Below are positions 1 through 7,001 of a DNA stretch of 32,077 nt, one piece after another. The stretch's first letter is position 1; every line of letters begins with the position of its first letter. This stretch comes from Treponema sp. (GTDB taxonomy: Bacteria > Spirochaetota > Spirochaetia > Treponematales > Treponemataceae). The notes under the pieces were generated by a model. The model made no database searches and was not told the origin of the DNA. It saw nothing but the letters and a program-made list of their open reading frames with translations. The DNA lies in contig JAFZLA010000056.1 in the NCBI GenBank assembly GCA_017551705.1, positions 1-32,077 of the forward strand. Reading direction: 5' to 3'. Position numbers and translations under genes: made by a program.

Positions 1-98
1 CGTTGCTCACGGAAAGACAGGACTTCGATGCAAAAAAGATGATGGGCGAATACAAGCCCATGAATCTTGTTGATCAAGCTCTGGCCGCCATAAATTAA
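1..98 (+). CDS. C-terminal fragment of an unidentified protein
   Basis: An open frame enters from the left edge (first full codon at position 3) and stops at TAA 96-98, giving about 31 residues ending in NLVDQALAAIN. It is too short for me to assign to a family. It lies 48 bp upstream of dapB on the same strand, so the two may be cotranscribed; a lysine/diaminopimelate function is possible from context only. I did not recognise the tail as DapA. Confidence 0.6.
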   Translation, partial: LLTERQDFDAKKMMGEYKPMNLVDQALAAIN

Positions 99-146
99 AT
101 AGCTTAGAAAGTTGACTTGTTTGTTGACTTTTTATGGGAGATGTAA

Positions 147-920
147 ATGAAAATCGCTTTGGTTGGTTTTGGAAAGATGGGACACATGATAAAGAACGCG
201 GCGCTTGAGCTGGGCCACGAAGTTTGCGTTACCGTGGACTCCTTCGCGCCCGACGCCGACGTAAAGAACGCCAGCGCCGACGACATTGTCCGCGCGGTAA
301 AGTCCTCCGGCGCCCAGGGCGTGATAGAGTTCACGCACCCAAGCGCGGTTGTCCAAAACCTAAAGGCGCTTGTTCCGCTGGGTCTTCCGCTTGTCGTCGG
401 CACCACCGGCTGGGCGGAGGCCGAAAAAGAAATAGGGGAGCTGTGCGCCTCAACCGGCGGAACCCTTGTCCGCTCCTCAAACTTTTCCACCGGCGTCAAT
501 ATGTTCTACAAAATCGTGGAGGAAGCGGTGAAAATCTTGCTTCCTTACAGCGAATACGACACGGCCATTTGGGAAGCCCACCATAACCAAAAGGCCGACA
601 GCCCAAGCGGAACGGCTTTGGAAATCGCCCGCCGCGTTATGGCCAACAACCCAAACAAGACCAAGATGGTCGTTGACGCCTTCCACCAAAAGCCGGACGC
701 TTCGGAATTGCACGTGTCCTCCACAAGATGCGGAGCGATTCCCGGAACGCACACAGTCTTTTTTGACAGCCCGGCCGACACTATAGAGATAACCCACCGC
801 GCCCGCGGCAGGCAAGGCTTTGCCATAGGAGCCGTTCGCGCGCTGATTTCGCTTGACAACGCCCTAAAGTGTGGTAAAATTCAAAAAGGAAAGATTTATT
901 CGCTTGGCGACATTCAGTAA
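147..920 (+). CDS. dapB: 4-hydroxy-tetrahydrodipicolinate reductase
   Basis: This enzyme makes tetrahydrodipicolinate with NAD(P)H in the cytoplasmic diaminopimelate/lysine pathway. The 257-residue protein has the usual family length. It begins with a Rossmann dinucleotide-binding loop, GFGKMG (residues 7-12), and carries the DapB signature around residues 144-158: two adjacent histidines (145-146), a lysine four residues later (149) and SPSGT (152-156), the substrate-binding and catalytic region. The start at 147 is supported by GGGAG about 6 bp upstream. No convincing own promoter is seen; two TTGACT direct repeats lie just upstream without a good -10 at the right distance. Its 3' end contains a strong promoter sequence for the next gene. 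Identification is secure. Confidence 0.96.
   Translation: MKIALVGFGKMGHMIKNAALELGHEVCVTVDSFAPDADVKNASADDIVRAVKSSGAQGVIEFTHPSAVVQNLKALVPLGLPLVVGTTGWAEAEKEIGELCASTGGTLVRSSNFSTGVNMFYKIVEEAVKILLPYSEYDTAIWEAHHNQKADSPSGTALEIARRVMANNPNKTKMVVDAFHQKPDASELHVSSTRCGAIPGTHTVFFDSPADTIEITHRARGRQGFAIGAVRALISLDNALKCGKIQKGKIYSLGDIQ
853..880 (+). promoter_or_regulatory. Sigma-70 promoter inside the 3' end of dapB
   Basis: TTGACA (853-858), a 16 bp spacer, then TAAAAT (875-880) preceded by TGG, an extended -10. Transcription would begin near 887, inside the last dapB codons, and give the downstream GGDEF gene a leader of roughly 68 nt. The -35 is a perfect consensus. Confidence 0.55.
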
Positions 921-954
921 ATCTAAAATTTAGCAAGGCGGAGAAGGGCGGAGC

Positions 955-2370
955 ATGGAAGACTTTCAAAAGGTGGTTGACGGAATAGGCGCGATGGCCT
1001 GCATTGTCTCTGTTGAAGACTTGGGCGGCGGCCGTTCCGGAAAGTACAGAATTGTCACCGGAAACAGGGCTTACGTCGATTCAATCGAAAAGCCAGCGCC
1101 CGGAGCGGAAATGCTCACCGACAAATTCACTCCCAACGCCGAATACACAAACTACCTTACCCGCGACCTTAACTTTGAGGATTTTTGCTACAAGGCCGCC
1201 GTTCAAAGAAAATGCCTGCATTCCTACGCCCACCCGGACAGGCTTCCTCTTTGGTTCAACATGACCTTTTTGCCGATCCAGCCCGACAACGGAAACCTCA
1301 AGCACTGCATTTATATAATGGAAATTAATTTCAAGGCCAGCGCCGAGCGAATGTCGAACATCTCGGGCGACATGGCCAGCGCGGTTTTGCAGACAACACT
1401 TAAGCTGCGCGGAACGAGCGACTTTAAGGAAACGATAAAGGACGTGGTCAAGGACATTCGCGATTTGTGCGACGCGGAGCATTGCTGCATTCTTACGATG
1501 AACGATTACGAGCGCTCTTGCGCGGTTTTGGGCGAAGCCTTTGGAAACGGCACCAGCTTGCGCTCGATGAACGACTATCTTGACGACAAATTTTACGCGA
1601 TTGCCGAAAGCTGGGAAGCGACGATTGGCGGAAGCAACTGCCTCATCATAAAGAACGAGCAGGACATGGAAGTTGTCAACGAGCGAAACCCCATTTGGCG
1701 CGAATCTTTGAGATTGGCCGGAGCCAACAGCATCGTTTTGTTCCCGCTAAGGTCGCGCGACCATCTTTTGGGCTACATGTGGGCCATAAATTTCAACGCC
1801 GAAAATTCAGTCAAGATTAAGGAAACTTTGGAGCTTACCACTTTCATTCTTGGCTCGGAATTGGGCAACTACCTTTTGCTGGACCGTCTAAAGATTCTTA
1901 GTTCCAAAGACATGCTCACCGGCGTTATGAACCGCAACGAAATGAACAACTACGTTGACAGCCTTTGCGACCCGGCGGACAAAAGCCCGGACACTTCGGT
2001 CGGCGTAATTTTCGCGGACCTCAACGGCCTCAAAACCGTAAACGACGAGCAAGGCCACAACGCGGGCGACGCTCTCTTAAAGGACGCGGCGAACGTTTTG
2101 AGGCAAGTCTTTGACGACAGCCAAATATTCCGGGCCGGCGGAGACGAGTTCTCAATCATTGTTGCTGGAGTCAGCCAAGCCGAGCTTGAAGACCGCATCC
2201 AAAAAATTCGCGACGTTTCCAAAAAAACTGGCAACGTTGTCTTTGCCCTTGGCGGAGCGGTGGAGCAAAGCAAGAAAAACGTTCGCGTCGCCCTTAGGCG
2301 CGCCGACGAAAACATGTACGAAGACAAAAAGCGATACTACGAAACCCATCCCGAAAAGAAAGCGCGCTAG
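955..2370 (+). CDS. Diguanylate cyclase (PAS-like, GAF-like, GGDEF)
   Basis: Predicted to make cyclic di-GMP from two GTP. The 471 residues read as a PAS-like N-terminus (about 1-125, with a GNRAYVDS stretch), a GAF-like sensor region (about 140-310) and a GGDEF domain (about 320-465). The active-site loop is intact (GGDEF at 395-399) and is preceded by conserved cyclase motifs LTGVMNRN and DLNGLKTVND. The usual inhibitory RxxD I-site just before the loop is absent (FDDS occupies it), so product inhibition through that site is unlikely. No membrane segment is seen, so it is probably a soluble cytoplasmic sensor; the ligand is unknown. An internal promoter in dapB probably drives it, and a GGGCGGA ribosome site precedes the ATG. 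A PilZ-like candidate effector is encoded at 12464-13330. Confidence 0.9.
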   Translation: MEDFQKVVDGIGAMACIVSVEDLGGGRSGKYRIVTGNRAYVDSIEKPAPGAEMLTDKFTPNAEYTNYLTRDLNFEDFCYKAAVQRKCLHSYAHPDRLPLWFNMTFLPIQPDNGNLKHCIYIMEINFKASAERMSNISGDMASAVLQTTLKLRGTSDFKETIKDVVKDIRDLCDAEHCCILTMNDYERSCAVLGEAFGNGTSLRSMNDYLDDKFYAIAESWEATIGGSNCLIIKNEQDMEVVNERNPIWRESLRLAGANSIVLFPLRSRDHLLGYMWAINFNAENSVKIKETLELTTFILGSELGNYLLLDRLKILSSKDMLTGVMNRNEMNNYVDSLCDPADKSPDTSVGVIFADLNGLKTVNDEQGHNAGDALLKDAANVLRQVFDDSQIFRAGGDEFSIIVAGVSQAELEDRIQKIRDVSKKTGNVVFALGGAVEQSKKNVRVALRRADENMYEDKKRYYETHPEKKAR

Positions 2371-2402
2371 TATTGAATAATTTTTCTTTTAGCGCTAGTA
2401 TT
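2364..2402 (+). repeat. 11-bp direct repeat flanking the RRM promoter
   Basis: GCGCTAGTATT occurs at 2364-2374 and again at 2392-2402, 28 bp apart. The first copy overlaps the stop codon of the GGDEF gene and abuts the -35 box; the second contains the -10 box of the next gene. It may be a local duplication or an operator pair. Confidence 0.6.
2373..2401 (+). promoter_or_regulatory. Sigma-70 promoter of the RRM gene
   Basis: TTGAAT (2373-2378), exactly 17 bp, then TAGTAT (2396-2401). The predicted start near 2408 leaves a short leader that begins at the AAGAAGG ribosome site (2408-2414), 6 bp before the ATG at 2421. Confidence 0.55.
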
Positions 2403-2420
2403 CATTTAAGAAGGCATTGA

Positions 2421-2714
2421 ATGGCTAAAAAGCTTTATGTAGGAAACTTAAGTTATTCTACAACAGAAGAGTCGCTGAACGGCTTGTTCGCTCAGTTTGG
2501 AGAAGTTGTTTCGGCGGTCGTGATAAAAGACCGCGCCACTGGCCGGTCAAAGGGCTTTGGCTTTGTGGAGCTGGCTGACGAGGCCGCCGCCGACAAGGCC
2601 ATTGAAGAATGGAACGGAAAAGAATTTGAGGGCCGCCGCATTCGCGTCAACCAAGCCGAAGAGCGCGCTCCCAGAAAGCCGCGCTTTAACGGCGGCGAAG
2701 GATTTAGAGAATAA
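2421..2714 (+). CDS. Single-RRM RNA-binding protein
   Basis: A 97-residue protein made almost entirely of one RNA-recognition motif, of the small kind found in cyanobacteria, spirochaetes and some other bacteria. RNP2 is LYVGNL near the N-terminus and RNP1 is KGFGFVEL near residues 42-49; the aromatic residues that stack on RNA bases are present. A short basic tail follows (RKPRF, then Gly/Glu). It presumably binds single-stranded RNA in the cytoplasm; its targets are unknown. It has its own promoter and a good ribosome site. Its TAA stop shares one base with the ATG of the predicted leucine leader peptide (TAATG), so leuA readthrough may be coupled to expression of this gene. Confidence 0.92.
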   Translation: MAKKLYVGNLSYSTTEESLNGLFAQFGEVVSAVVIKDRATGRSKGFGFVELADEAAADKAIEEWNGKEFEGRRIRVNQAEERAPRKPRFNGGEGFRE

Positions 2715-2770
2715 TGAAAAAAACGGCGCTCTTGCTATTGCTAGGACTTCTCTTGGACAGCCAACGTTAG
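2714..2770 (+). CDS. Probable leucine attenuation leader peptide
   Basis: An 18-codon ORF, MKKTALLLLLGLLLDSQR, begins on the last base of the RRM stop codon and ends with TAG at 2768-2770. Eight of its 18 codons encode leucine, in runs of five and three, and two are CTA, which seems uncommon in neighbouring genes. A GAAGGA ribosome-site-like sequence lies about 11 bp upstream, and translational coupling to the RRM gene is possible. It sits directly upstream of an intrinsic terminator and leuA, as expected for ribosome-mediated attenuation: stalling at Leu codons when charged tRNA-Leu is scarce would disfavour the terminator. The alternative is a truncated signal peptide of a decayed lipoprotein, which its N-terminus resembles, but position and leucine count favour a leader. 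I could not establish a convincing antiterminator by eye. Confidence 0.7.
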   Translation: MKKTALLLLLGLLLDSQR

Positions 2771-2799
2771 CGGCGCCGCCAAATTATTTTGCAAATCGC

Positions 2800-2830
2800 A
2801 AAGACTGGCGCGCAAGCCAGTCTTTTTTTT
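2800..2830 (+). terminator. Intrinsic terminator / attenuator before leuA
   Basis: A perfect 10-bp stem (arms 2800-2809 and 2816-2825) with a 6-nt loop runs straight into a T tract to 2830. Two bases later comes the GGAGG of leuA (2832-2836). A terminator placed between a Leu-rich leader ORF and the leuA ribosome site is best read as an attenuator. Upstream GC-rich sequence at 2770-2781, including a palindrome GCGGCGCCGC, can pair weakly (about 5 bp) with the left arm and is a possible antiterminator element. Confidence 0.85.
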
Positions 2831-2840
2831 TGGAGGAAAT

Positions 2841-4514
2841 ATGGATTCAAAAGGCAAGTATGTTCCTTATCCAAAAGTGAACATCAAGGACAGAAAGTGG
2901 CCCGACGCGGCTATAACAAAGGCTCCGATATGGTGCTCGGTTGACTTGCGCGACGGAAACCAGGCGCTTGTGAACCCGATGGGCATCGAGCAAAAGCTTG
3001 AATTCTTTGATCTTCTTGTAAAGGTTGGATTTAAAGAAATAGAAGTGGGCTTTCCCTCTTCGAGCGACACCGAATTTAATTTTATGCGCCGCCTCATCGA
3101 AGAGAAGCGCATTCCCGACGACGTTACGATCCAAGTTTTGTGCCAGGCCCGCGAGCACTTGGTAAAGAAAACCTTTGAGGCCATCAAGGGGCTTCCCAAG
3201 GCGATTTTCCATATTTACAACTCAACGTCGCCGGCGCAGCGCAAATACACGTTCAACAAGTCAAAAGAAGAAATCAAGCAAATCGCGGTGGAAGGCGTTC
3301 GCTGCATCAAGGACTGCATGAAGTACGCCGACGGAATGAAAATCCAGTTGGAATATTCCCCCGAAAGCTTTAGCAACACCGAAATCGAATACGCGGTTGA
3401 AGTGTGCGAGGCCGTCAAAAACGAATGGGGCCCCACGCCCGACAACAAAATTATTTTGAACCTGCCAACGACGGTGGAGTGCGCTCTTCCAAACACCTTC
3501 GCCGACCAAATCGAATATTTTTGCCGCAACATCTCAGGGCGCGAAAACGTCATCGTGAGCTTGCACCCCCACAACGACCGCGGCGAAGGAGTTGCCACTT
3601 GCGAGCTTGGCTTGCTTGCAGGCGCCGACCGCGTGGAGGGAACCTTGTTCGGTAACGGCGAGCGCACCGGAAACCTAGACGTTGTTGTCGTGGCGCTCAA
3701 CATGTACAGCCACGGCGTCGACCCCAAATTGGATTTGACAAACGTTCCCGCTTTGGCGGAAGCCTACAAGCGCCTTACCGACATGGAAATCCATCCGCGA
3801 ACGCCTTACTCTGGCGAGCTGGTTTACACCGCCTTTAGCGGAAGCCACCAGGACGCGATTCGCAAGGGAATGGCCGCACGCGCCACTATGGCCGAGAACG
3901 CCGTTTGGGACGTTCCCTATTTGCCCATCGACCCGCACGATATCGGCCGCCAGTACGAAGGAATCATCCGCATCAATTCGCAGAGCGGAAAGGGCGGAGC
4001 GGCCTTTATTTTGGAAAGCGAATTTGGAATCCAGCCGCCCAAGGGAATGCACCCGGCGATTGGAACTGCAGTCAAGGACGCGGCCGACAAGGCCCAGCGC
4101 GAGCTTAAGCCCCAAGAAATTCTCGACATTTTTGAAGAGAAGTGGCTTAAAGTTAGAAGTCCGCTCAAGCTTGAGGAGCTTGTCGAAACCCACTTGGAGG
4201 GCTCGGCCGGAGAGGAGCCGGAGGAGCGCGTATTGTGCAACGCCGACGTTGTTTACAACGGCCAAAAGTACAAAATCAGCGCCCAAGGAAACGGTCCGCT
4301 TGACGCTTTTGCCAGCGCCATTCAGCAAACGCCCGCTCCCAAGTTCAACATCACAAGCTTCCACGAGCACAGCATTTCTATGGGAAGCGGCGCCAAGGCC
4401 ATGGCTTATGTCCAAATCACCAAGGAAGACGGAAGCCAGGCTTGGGGCGTAGGCCGCTCCAGCAACGTAGGCCGCGCCGGCATCTACGCCGTAATTTCGG
4501 CCTTGAACCAATGA
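2841..4514 (+). CDS. leuA: 2-isopropylmalate synthase
   Basis: First committed enzyme of leucine synthesis: condenses acetyl-CoA with 2-oxoisovalerate. At 557 residues it is the long LeuA form. The HMGL-like TIM barrel starts with the catalytic/metal motif RDGNQAL (from residue 37) and has the second metal site HPHND (His242, His244) followed by GNGERTGN. The C-terminal part (about 430-555) is the LeuA allosteric domain, where leucine normally binds for feedback inhibition, ending near RSSNVGRAG. The start has a strong GGAGG 4 bp upstream. No other leucine gene is adjacent in this window. Two leucine controls are therefore predicted: transcript attenuation by the upstream leader and terminator, and feedback inhibition of the enzyme. 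Confidence 0.96.
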   Translation: MDSKGKYVPYPKVNIKDRKWPDAAITKAPIWCSVDLRDGNQALVNPMGIEQKLEFFDLLVKVGFKEIEVGFPSSSDTEFNFMRRLIEEKRIPDDVTIQVLCQAREHLVKKTFEAIKGLPKAIFHIYNSTSPAQRKYTFNKSKEEIKQIAVEGVRCIKDCMKYADGMKIQLEYSPESFSNTEIEYAVEVCEAVKNEWGPTPDNKIILNLPTTVECALPNTFADQIEYFCRNISGRENVIVSLHPHNDRGEGVATCELGLLAGADRVEGTLFGNGERTGNLDVVVVALNMYSHGVDPKLDLTNVPALAEAYKRLTDMEIHPRTPYSGELVYTAFSGSHQDAIRKGMAARATMAENAVWDVPYLPIDPHDIGRQYEGIIRINSQSGKGGAAFILESEFGIQPPKGMHPAIGTAVKDAADKAQRELKPQEILDIFEEKWLKVRSPLKLEELVETHLEGSAGEEPEERVLCNADVVYNGQKYKISAQGNGPLDAFASAIQQTPAPKFNITSFHEHSISMGSGAKAMAYVQITKEDGSQAWGVGRSSNVGRAGIYAVISALNQ

Positions 4515-4553
4515 AAAAAGCCCTTCCGTCCAACGGACGAAAGGGCAAAAAAA
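4514..4553 (-). terminator. Intrinsic terminator reading leftward
   Basis: A 12-bp stem with one C-A mismatch (arms 4520-4531 and 4535-4546) and a 3-nt loop. A tracts flank both sides on the + strand, so the run of U needed for release lies on minus-strand RNA, not on leuA mRNA. No minus-strand gene is seen upstream of it, so it may end an antisense or small RNA from 4547-4696, or block antisense transcription into leuA. A second hairpin at 4566-4582 (GCGGCC stem) follows in the same gap. Confidence 0.5.
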
Positions 4554-4661
4554 GGAGAGGAGGATGCGGCCTTTTGGGCCGCGTGAGCGCGCCGTTTTTG
4601 CGTCGCGTTCACTAAATAAACCTCCGCCCCGCGTTTTGGTTACAAAGAAAATGGCGTTTTA

Positions 4662-4690
4662 TTGCAATTTAGCCGTTTTTTCATTATACT
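4662..4690 (+). promoter_or_regulatory. Promoter of the exonuclease gene, leaderless type
   Basis: TTGCAA (4662-4667), 17 bp, TATACT (4685-4690), then six bases and the ATG at 4697. Initiation about 7 bp after the -10 would fall on the A of the start codon. No Shine-Dalgarno is present. Confidence 0.65.
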
Positions 4691-4696
4691 AGCCGC

Positions 4697-5524
4697 ATGA
4701 AATTCATTTCCTGGAACATAGATTCGCTCAACGCGGCGCTTACGGGGACTTCGCCCCGCTCGGACCAGTCGCGGGAAGTCCTTAAGAAAATCGCGGCCCA
4801 GAATCCCGACTTTATAGCCTTGCAAGAGACAAAATTGGGCGAGGCAGGGCCTTTGCCGGCTCATAAAAGCCTTTTGGCCTCGTTTTTTCCCGACTACGAC
4901 TATGTTTGGGTTTCTTCCGTTCCGCCGGCAAAAAAAGGCTACGCGGGAACGATTTCCTTCTACAAAAAGGGAACTGCCGTCAAGGCGGATTTCCCCAAAA
5001 TCGGTTCTCCCGACACTATGGACAGCGAGGGCCGCATTGTCGCGCTTGAAGCCGAAGGCTTTTATTTTGTCCAAGTCTACACGCCCAATAGCGGCGACGG
5101 CCTAAAGCGCCTAAAAGAGCGCCAAGAGTGGGACAAAAAATTCGCGGACTGGCTTTCTTCCCTTGACAAAAAAAAGCCTGTCATCGCTTGCGGCGACTTT
5201 AACGTTGCCCACAAAGAGATTGACTTGGCCAACCCCGACTCAAACCATTTTTCGGCGGGCTTTACCGACGAGGAGCGCGCGGACTTTACGGCGCTTTTGG
5301 AGCGGGGCTTTGTGGACACATTCAGAAAAATCCACGGAGATGTCAAGGGCGCCTATTCATGGTGGTCGCAAAGAATATCGACCGCAAAGGCCAACAACGC
5401 CGGCTGGCGCATCGACTACTTTTTGACTAGCGCTCGGATCGCCGACAAAGCCGTCCGCTCCGAGATTATGGATTCAGGCGCCAGGCCTGACCACGCTCCG
5501 CTTTTGTTGGAGATAAACTTGTAG
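4697..5524 (+). CDS. xthA: Exodeoxyribonuclease III / AP endonuclease
   Basis: Exonuclease-endonuclease-phosphatase family enzyme that repairs abasic sites and trims 3' ends. The 275 residues contain all family landmarks: MKFISWNIDSLNA at the N-terminus (Asn7 for metal), LQETKLG (metal-binding Glu), VYTPNSG, the GDFNVA catalytic segment (residues 166-171) and the final RPDHAP with Asp265-His266 as the catalytic pair. Length and motifs fit the ExoA branch common in Gram-positives and spirochaetes. The gene appears to be transcribed from a promoter whose -10 sits six bases before the ATG, giving a leaderless message. The lipoprotein gene begins within a few bases of its stop, so the two are probably cotranscribed. 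Confidence 0.95.
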   Translation: MKFISWNIDSLNAALTGTSPRSDQSREVLKKIAAQNPDFIALQETKLGEAGPLPAHKSLLASFFPDYDYVWVSSVPPAKKGYAGTISFYKKGTAVKADFPKIGSPDTMDSEGRIVALEAEGFYFVQVYTPNSGDGLKRLKERQEWDKKFADWLSSLDKKKPVIACGDFNVAHKEIDLANPDSNHFSAGFTDEERADFTALLERGFVDTFRKIHGDVKGAYSWWSQRISTAKANNAGWRIDYFLTSARIADKAVRSEIMDSGARPDHAPLLLEINL

Positions 5525-5545
5525 CCGATGCCCGGGAGTTTTTGT

Positions 5546-6919
5546 TTGAAAAAGTCGGCCTTTGCTTTTGCAATTTTGTTTTCGCTTTTGTTCTTTTCTT
5601 GCGCGTCGCAAAAAGGCCGCGAGCAAGAGGACAGCCTCTTTTACGAGCAAAACATTCCGCTCTTTAAGGAAGCGGAACTTTCAAACGGAATTCCTGTCAC
5701 GCTCAAAAACATTCCTATGGAAAAAAATCTTGAGCTGCGAGTAATCTTTTTAGGCGGAGCGTCTGTCTGCCCAAAAAACAAGGCGGGACTTGACCAGCTG
5801 ACCTTTGACTTGATTTTGGATTCCAACCCAAAGATAAAGGAGCTTGCGTCGCGAGGCTTGCATTATTCTGTTTCGGCCTGCCTTTTGGACTACAGTTATT
5901 GCGGCTTCAACTGCGCCGCCCAAGATTTTTTTCAAAGCTTGGAAGCGTTCGCTCCTTCGCTTGTTTCTCCCGAATACAGCCACCAAGATTACCTAAAAAA
6001 AGAAGCCGCAGCTTCTGCCGAGGCTTTTGAAAAAAGCGAAAGTCCCCGCTACGAACTTTTGGAAATCGTCAAAAAGCAAATTTATTCAGGAACTCCTTAT
6101 CTTGAAGGGGCCTACCATAAAAAGGCAAGCCGCGTTTCCGAATACGACATAGAAAAAAACTTGGCGCAACTATTGAACGCCTCGCGCATGAAAATTATTG
6201 TCGCGGGAAATTTTTCTTACAAGGATAATGACGCGCCAAAGTCAAAGCGAACAAAGAAAAGCGAGGCGCAATTGTTCGACGAGCGCGCGGCCGCCTTGCT
6301 TGAAAAGCTGGAAGAGGTTTTTGGCGGCGTCCAAAATGTTTCTTGGTCCGCGCCTCAAGTCGAAGCGCTAAGCGTTCCAAAAAGCAAAGAAGTTTTGGTC
6401 AAATCTGACTTTGCGGGCGGCGATTATTACGCGGCGCTTTGCGTGGCCGCTCCAAGCCGCGACGGCCAAGACTACGAAGCTTTCGCGCTAAGTTCTTTGG
6501 CCTTGGACTCCGCCTTGCGCCGAGAGTTGGTCGAGACAAAAAAAATCGCCTCTTACAGCGGAAGCGCGGTCCTAAACGCAAAGAAAAGCGCGGCCCTTGT
6601 CCTTATGGGCGGCGTCAAGCAAGACATAAACTACAAGCAAAGCCTGGCCGCCGCCTTGGCGCAGTTCCCCAAATACGACGAACTTGAAAGCGTTCTTGAC
6701 GTTTACAAAAACATTTACGTTTCGCGCGTCATAGGAGCGTCCCACAACGCGGGCGCGACGCTTGACCAAATGGCCTCTGCGTTGGTTTACCAAAACGACG
6801 CCAAGAGCTTTATTGAAAAGACAAAAAAAATACGCGCCGCCACAATCCAAGACGTGACCGACGCGTTTGAAAAATACTTCCTCGCGGAAAATTCCTTGTT
6901 TGTACTTCTAAGCAATTGA
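5546..6919 (+). CDS. M16-peptidase-like lipoprotein without zinc ligands
   Basis: A predicted lipoprotein resembling the M16 (insulinase/pitrilysin) family. I prefer the TTG at 5546: GGGAG lies 7 bp before it and it gives a clean signal peptide (Lys-Lys, hydrophobic core, LFFSC lipobox with Cys19). An ATG at 5528 would add six residues. The N-terminal half has the M16 pattern LSNGIPVTL and an aligned helix, but the zinc motif HxxEH reads QLTFD (residues 84-88), so all three ligands and the catalytic Glu are lost. A second M16-like lobe follows (roughly 270-455). It is likely a non-catalytic member on the periplasmic side of a membrane. It follows xthA closely; no functional link is evident. 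Family assignment is moderate, loss of activity is well supported if the alignment is right. Confidence 0.75.
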   Translation: MKKSAFAFAILFSLLFFSCASQKGREQEDSLFYEQNIPLFKEAELSNGIPVTLKNIPMEKNLELRVIFLGGASVCPKNKAGLDQLTFDLILDSNPKIKELASRGLHYSVSACLLDYSYCGFNCAAQDFFQSLEAFAPSLVSPEYSHQDYLKKEAAASAEAFEKSESPRYELLEIVKKQIYSGTPYLEGAYHKKASRVSEYDIEKNLAQLLNASRMKIIVAGNFSYKDNDAPKSKRTKKSEAQLFDERAAALLEKLEEVFGGVQNVSWSAPQVEALSVPKSKEVLVKSDFAGGDYYAALCVAAPSRDGQDYEAFALSSLALDSALRRELVETKKIASYSGSAVLNAKKSAALVLMGGVKQDINYKQSLAAALAQFPKYDELESVLDVYKNIYVSRVIGASHNAGATLDQMASALVYQNDAKSFIEKTKKIRAATIQDVTDAFEKYFLAENSLFVLLSN

Positions 6920-6925
6920 AAATCA

Positions 6926-6956
6926 TTGCGGCGCGACAATTTTGTCCGCGCCGCAA
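6926..6956. terminator. GC-rich hairpin between convergent genes
   Basis: Arms 6926-6938 and 6943-6956 pair over about 13 bp with a single bulge and a 4-nt loop. It lies just after the lipoprotein stop and downstream of mmdA on the other strand. Neither side has a strong T tract, so it may act weakly in both directions. Confidence 0.45.
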
Positions 6957-6965
6957 AAGGACCGA

Positions 6966-6996
6966 GTCAAGGCTTCAAGCGCTAGCGCGCCTTGAC
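6966..6996 (-). terminator. Nested inverted repeat after mmdA
   Basis: GTCAAGGC (6966-6973) pairs with GCCTTGAC (6989-6996); the interior contains the palindrome GCGCTAGCGC (6979-6988). It lies 5 bp beyond the mmdA stop. Fourteen bases of it (6983-6996) recur at 13345-13358, next to the end of another minus-strand gene. Termination is inferred; the T run is weak and several bases away. Confidence 0.4.
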
Positions 6997-7001
6997 CGGG
7001 A

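Noticed and set aside
3675-4511. 278-codon minus-strand ORF opposite leuA
   Set aside because: Long only because of the third-base GC bias of leuA; no recognisable domain and no promoter.
4520-4553. Hairpin as the leuA terminator
   Set aside because: On leuA mRNA it is followed by A residues, not U, so it lacks the intrinsic terminator signature in that direction.
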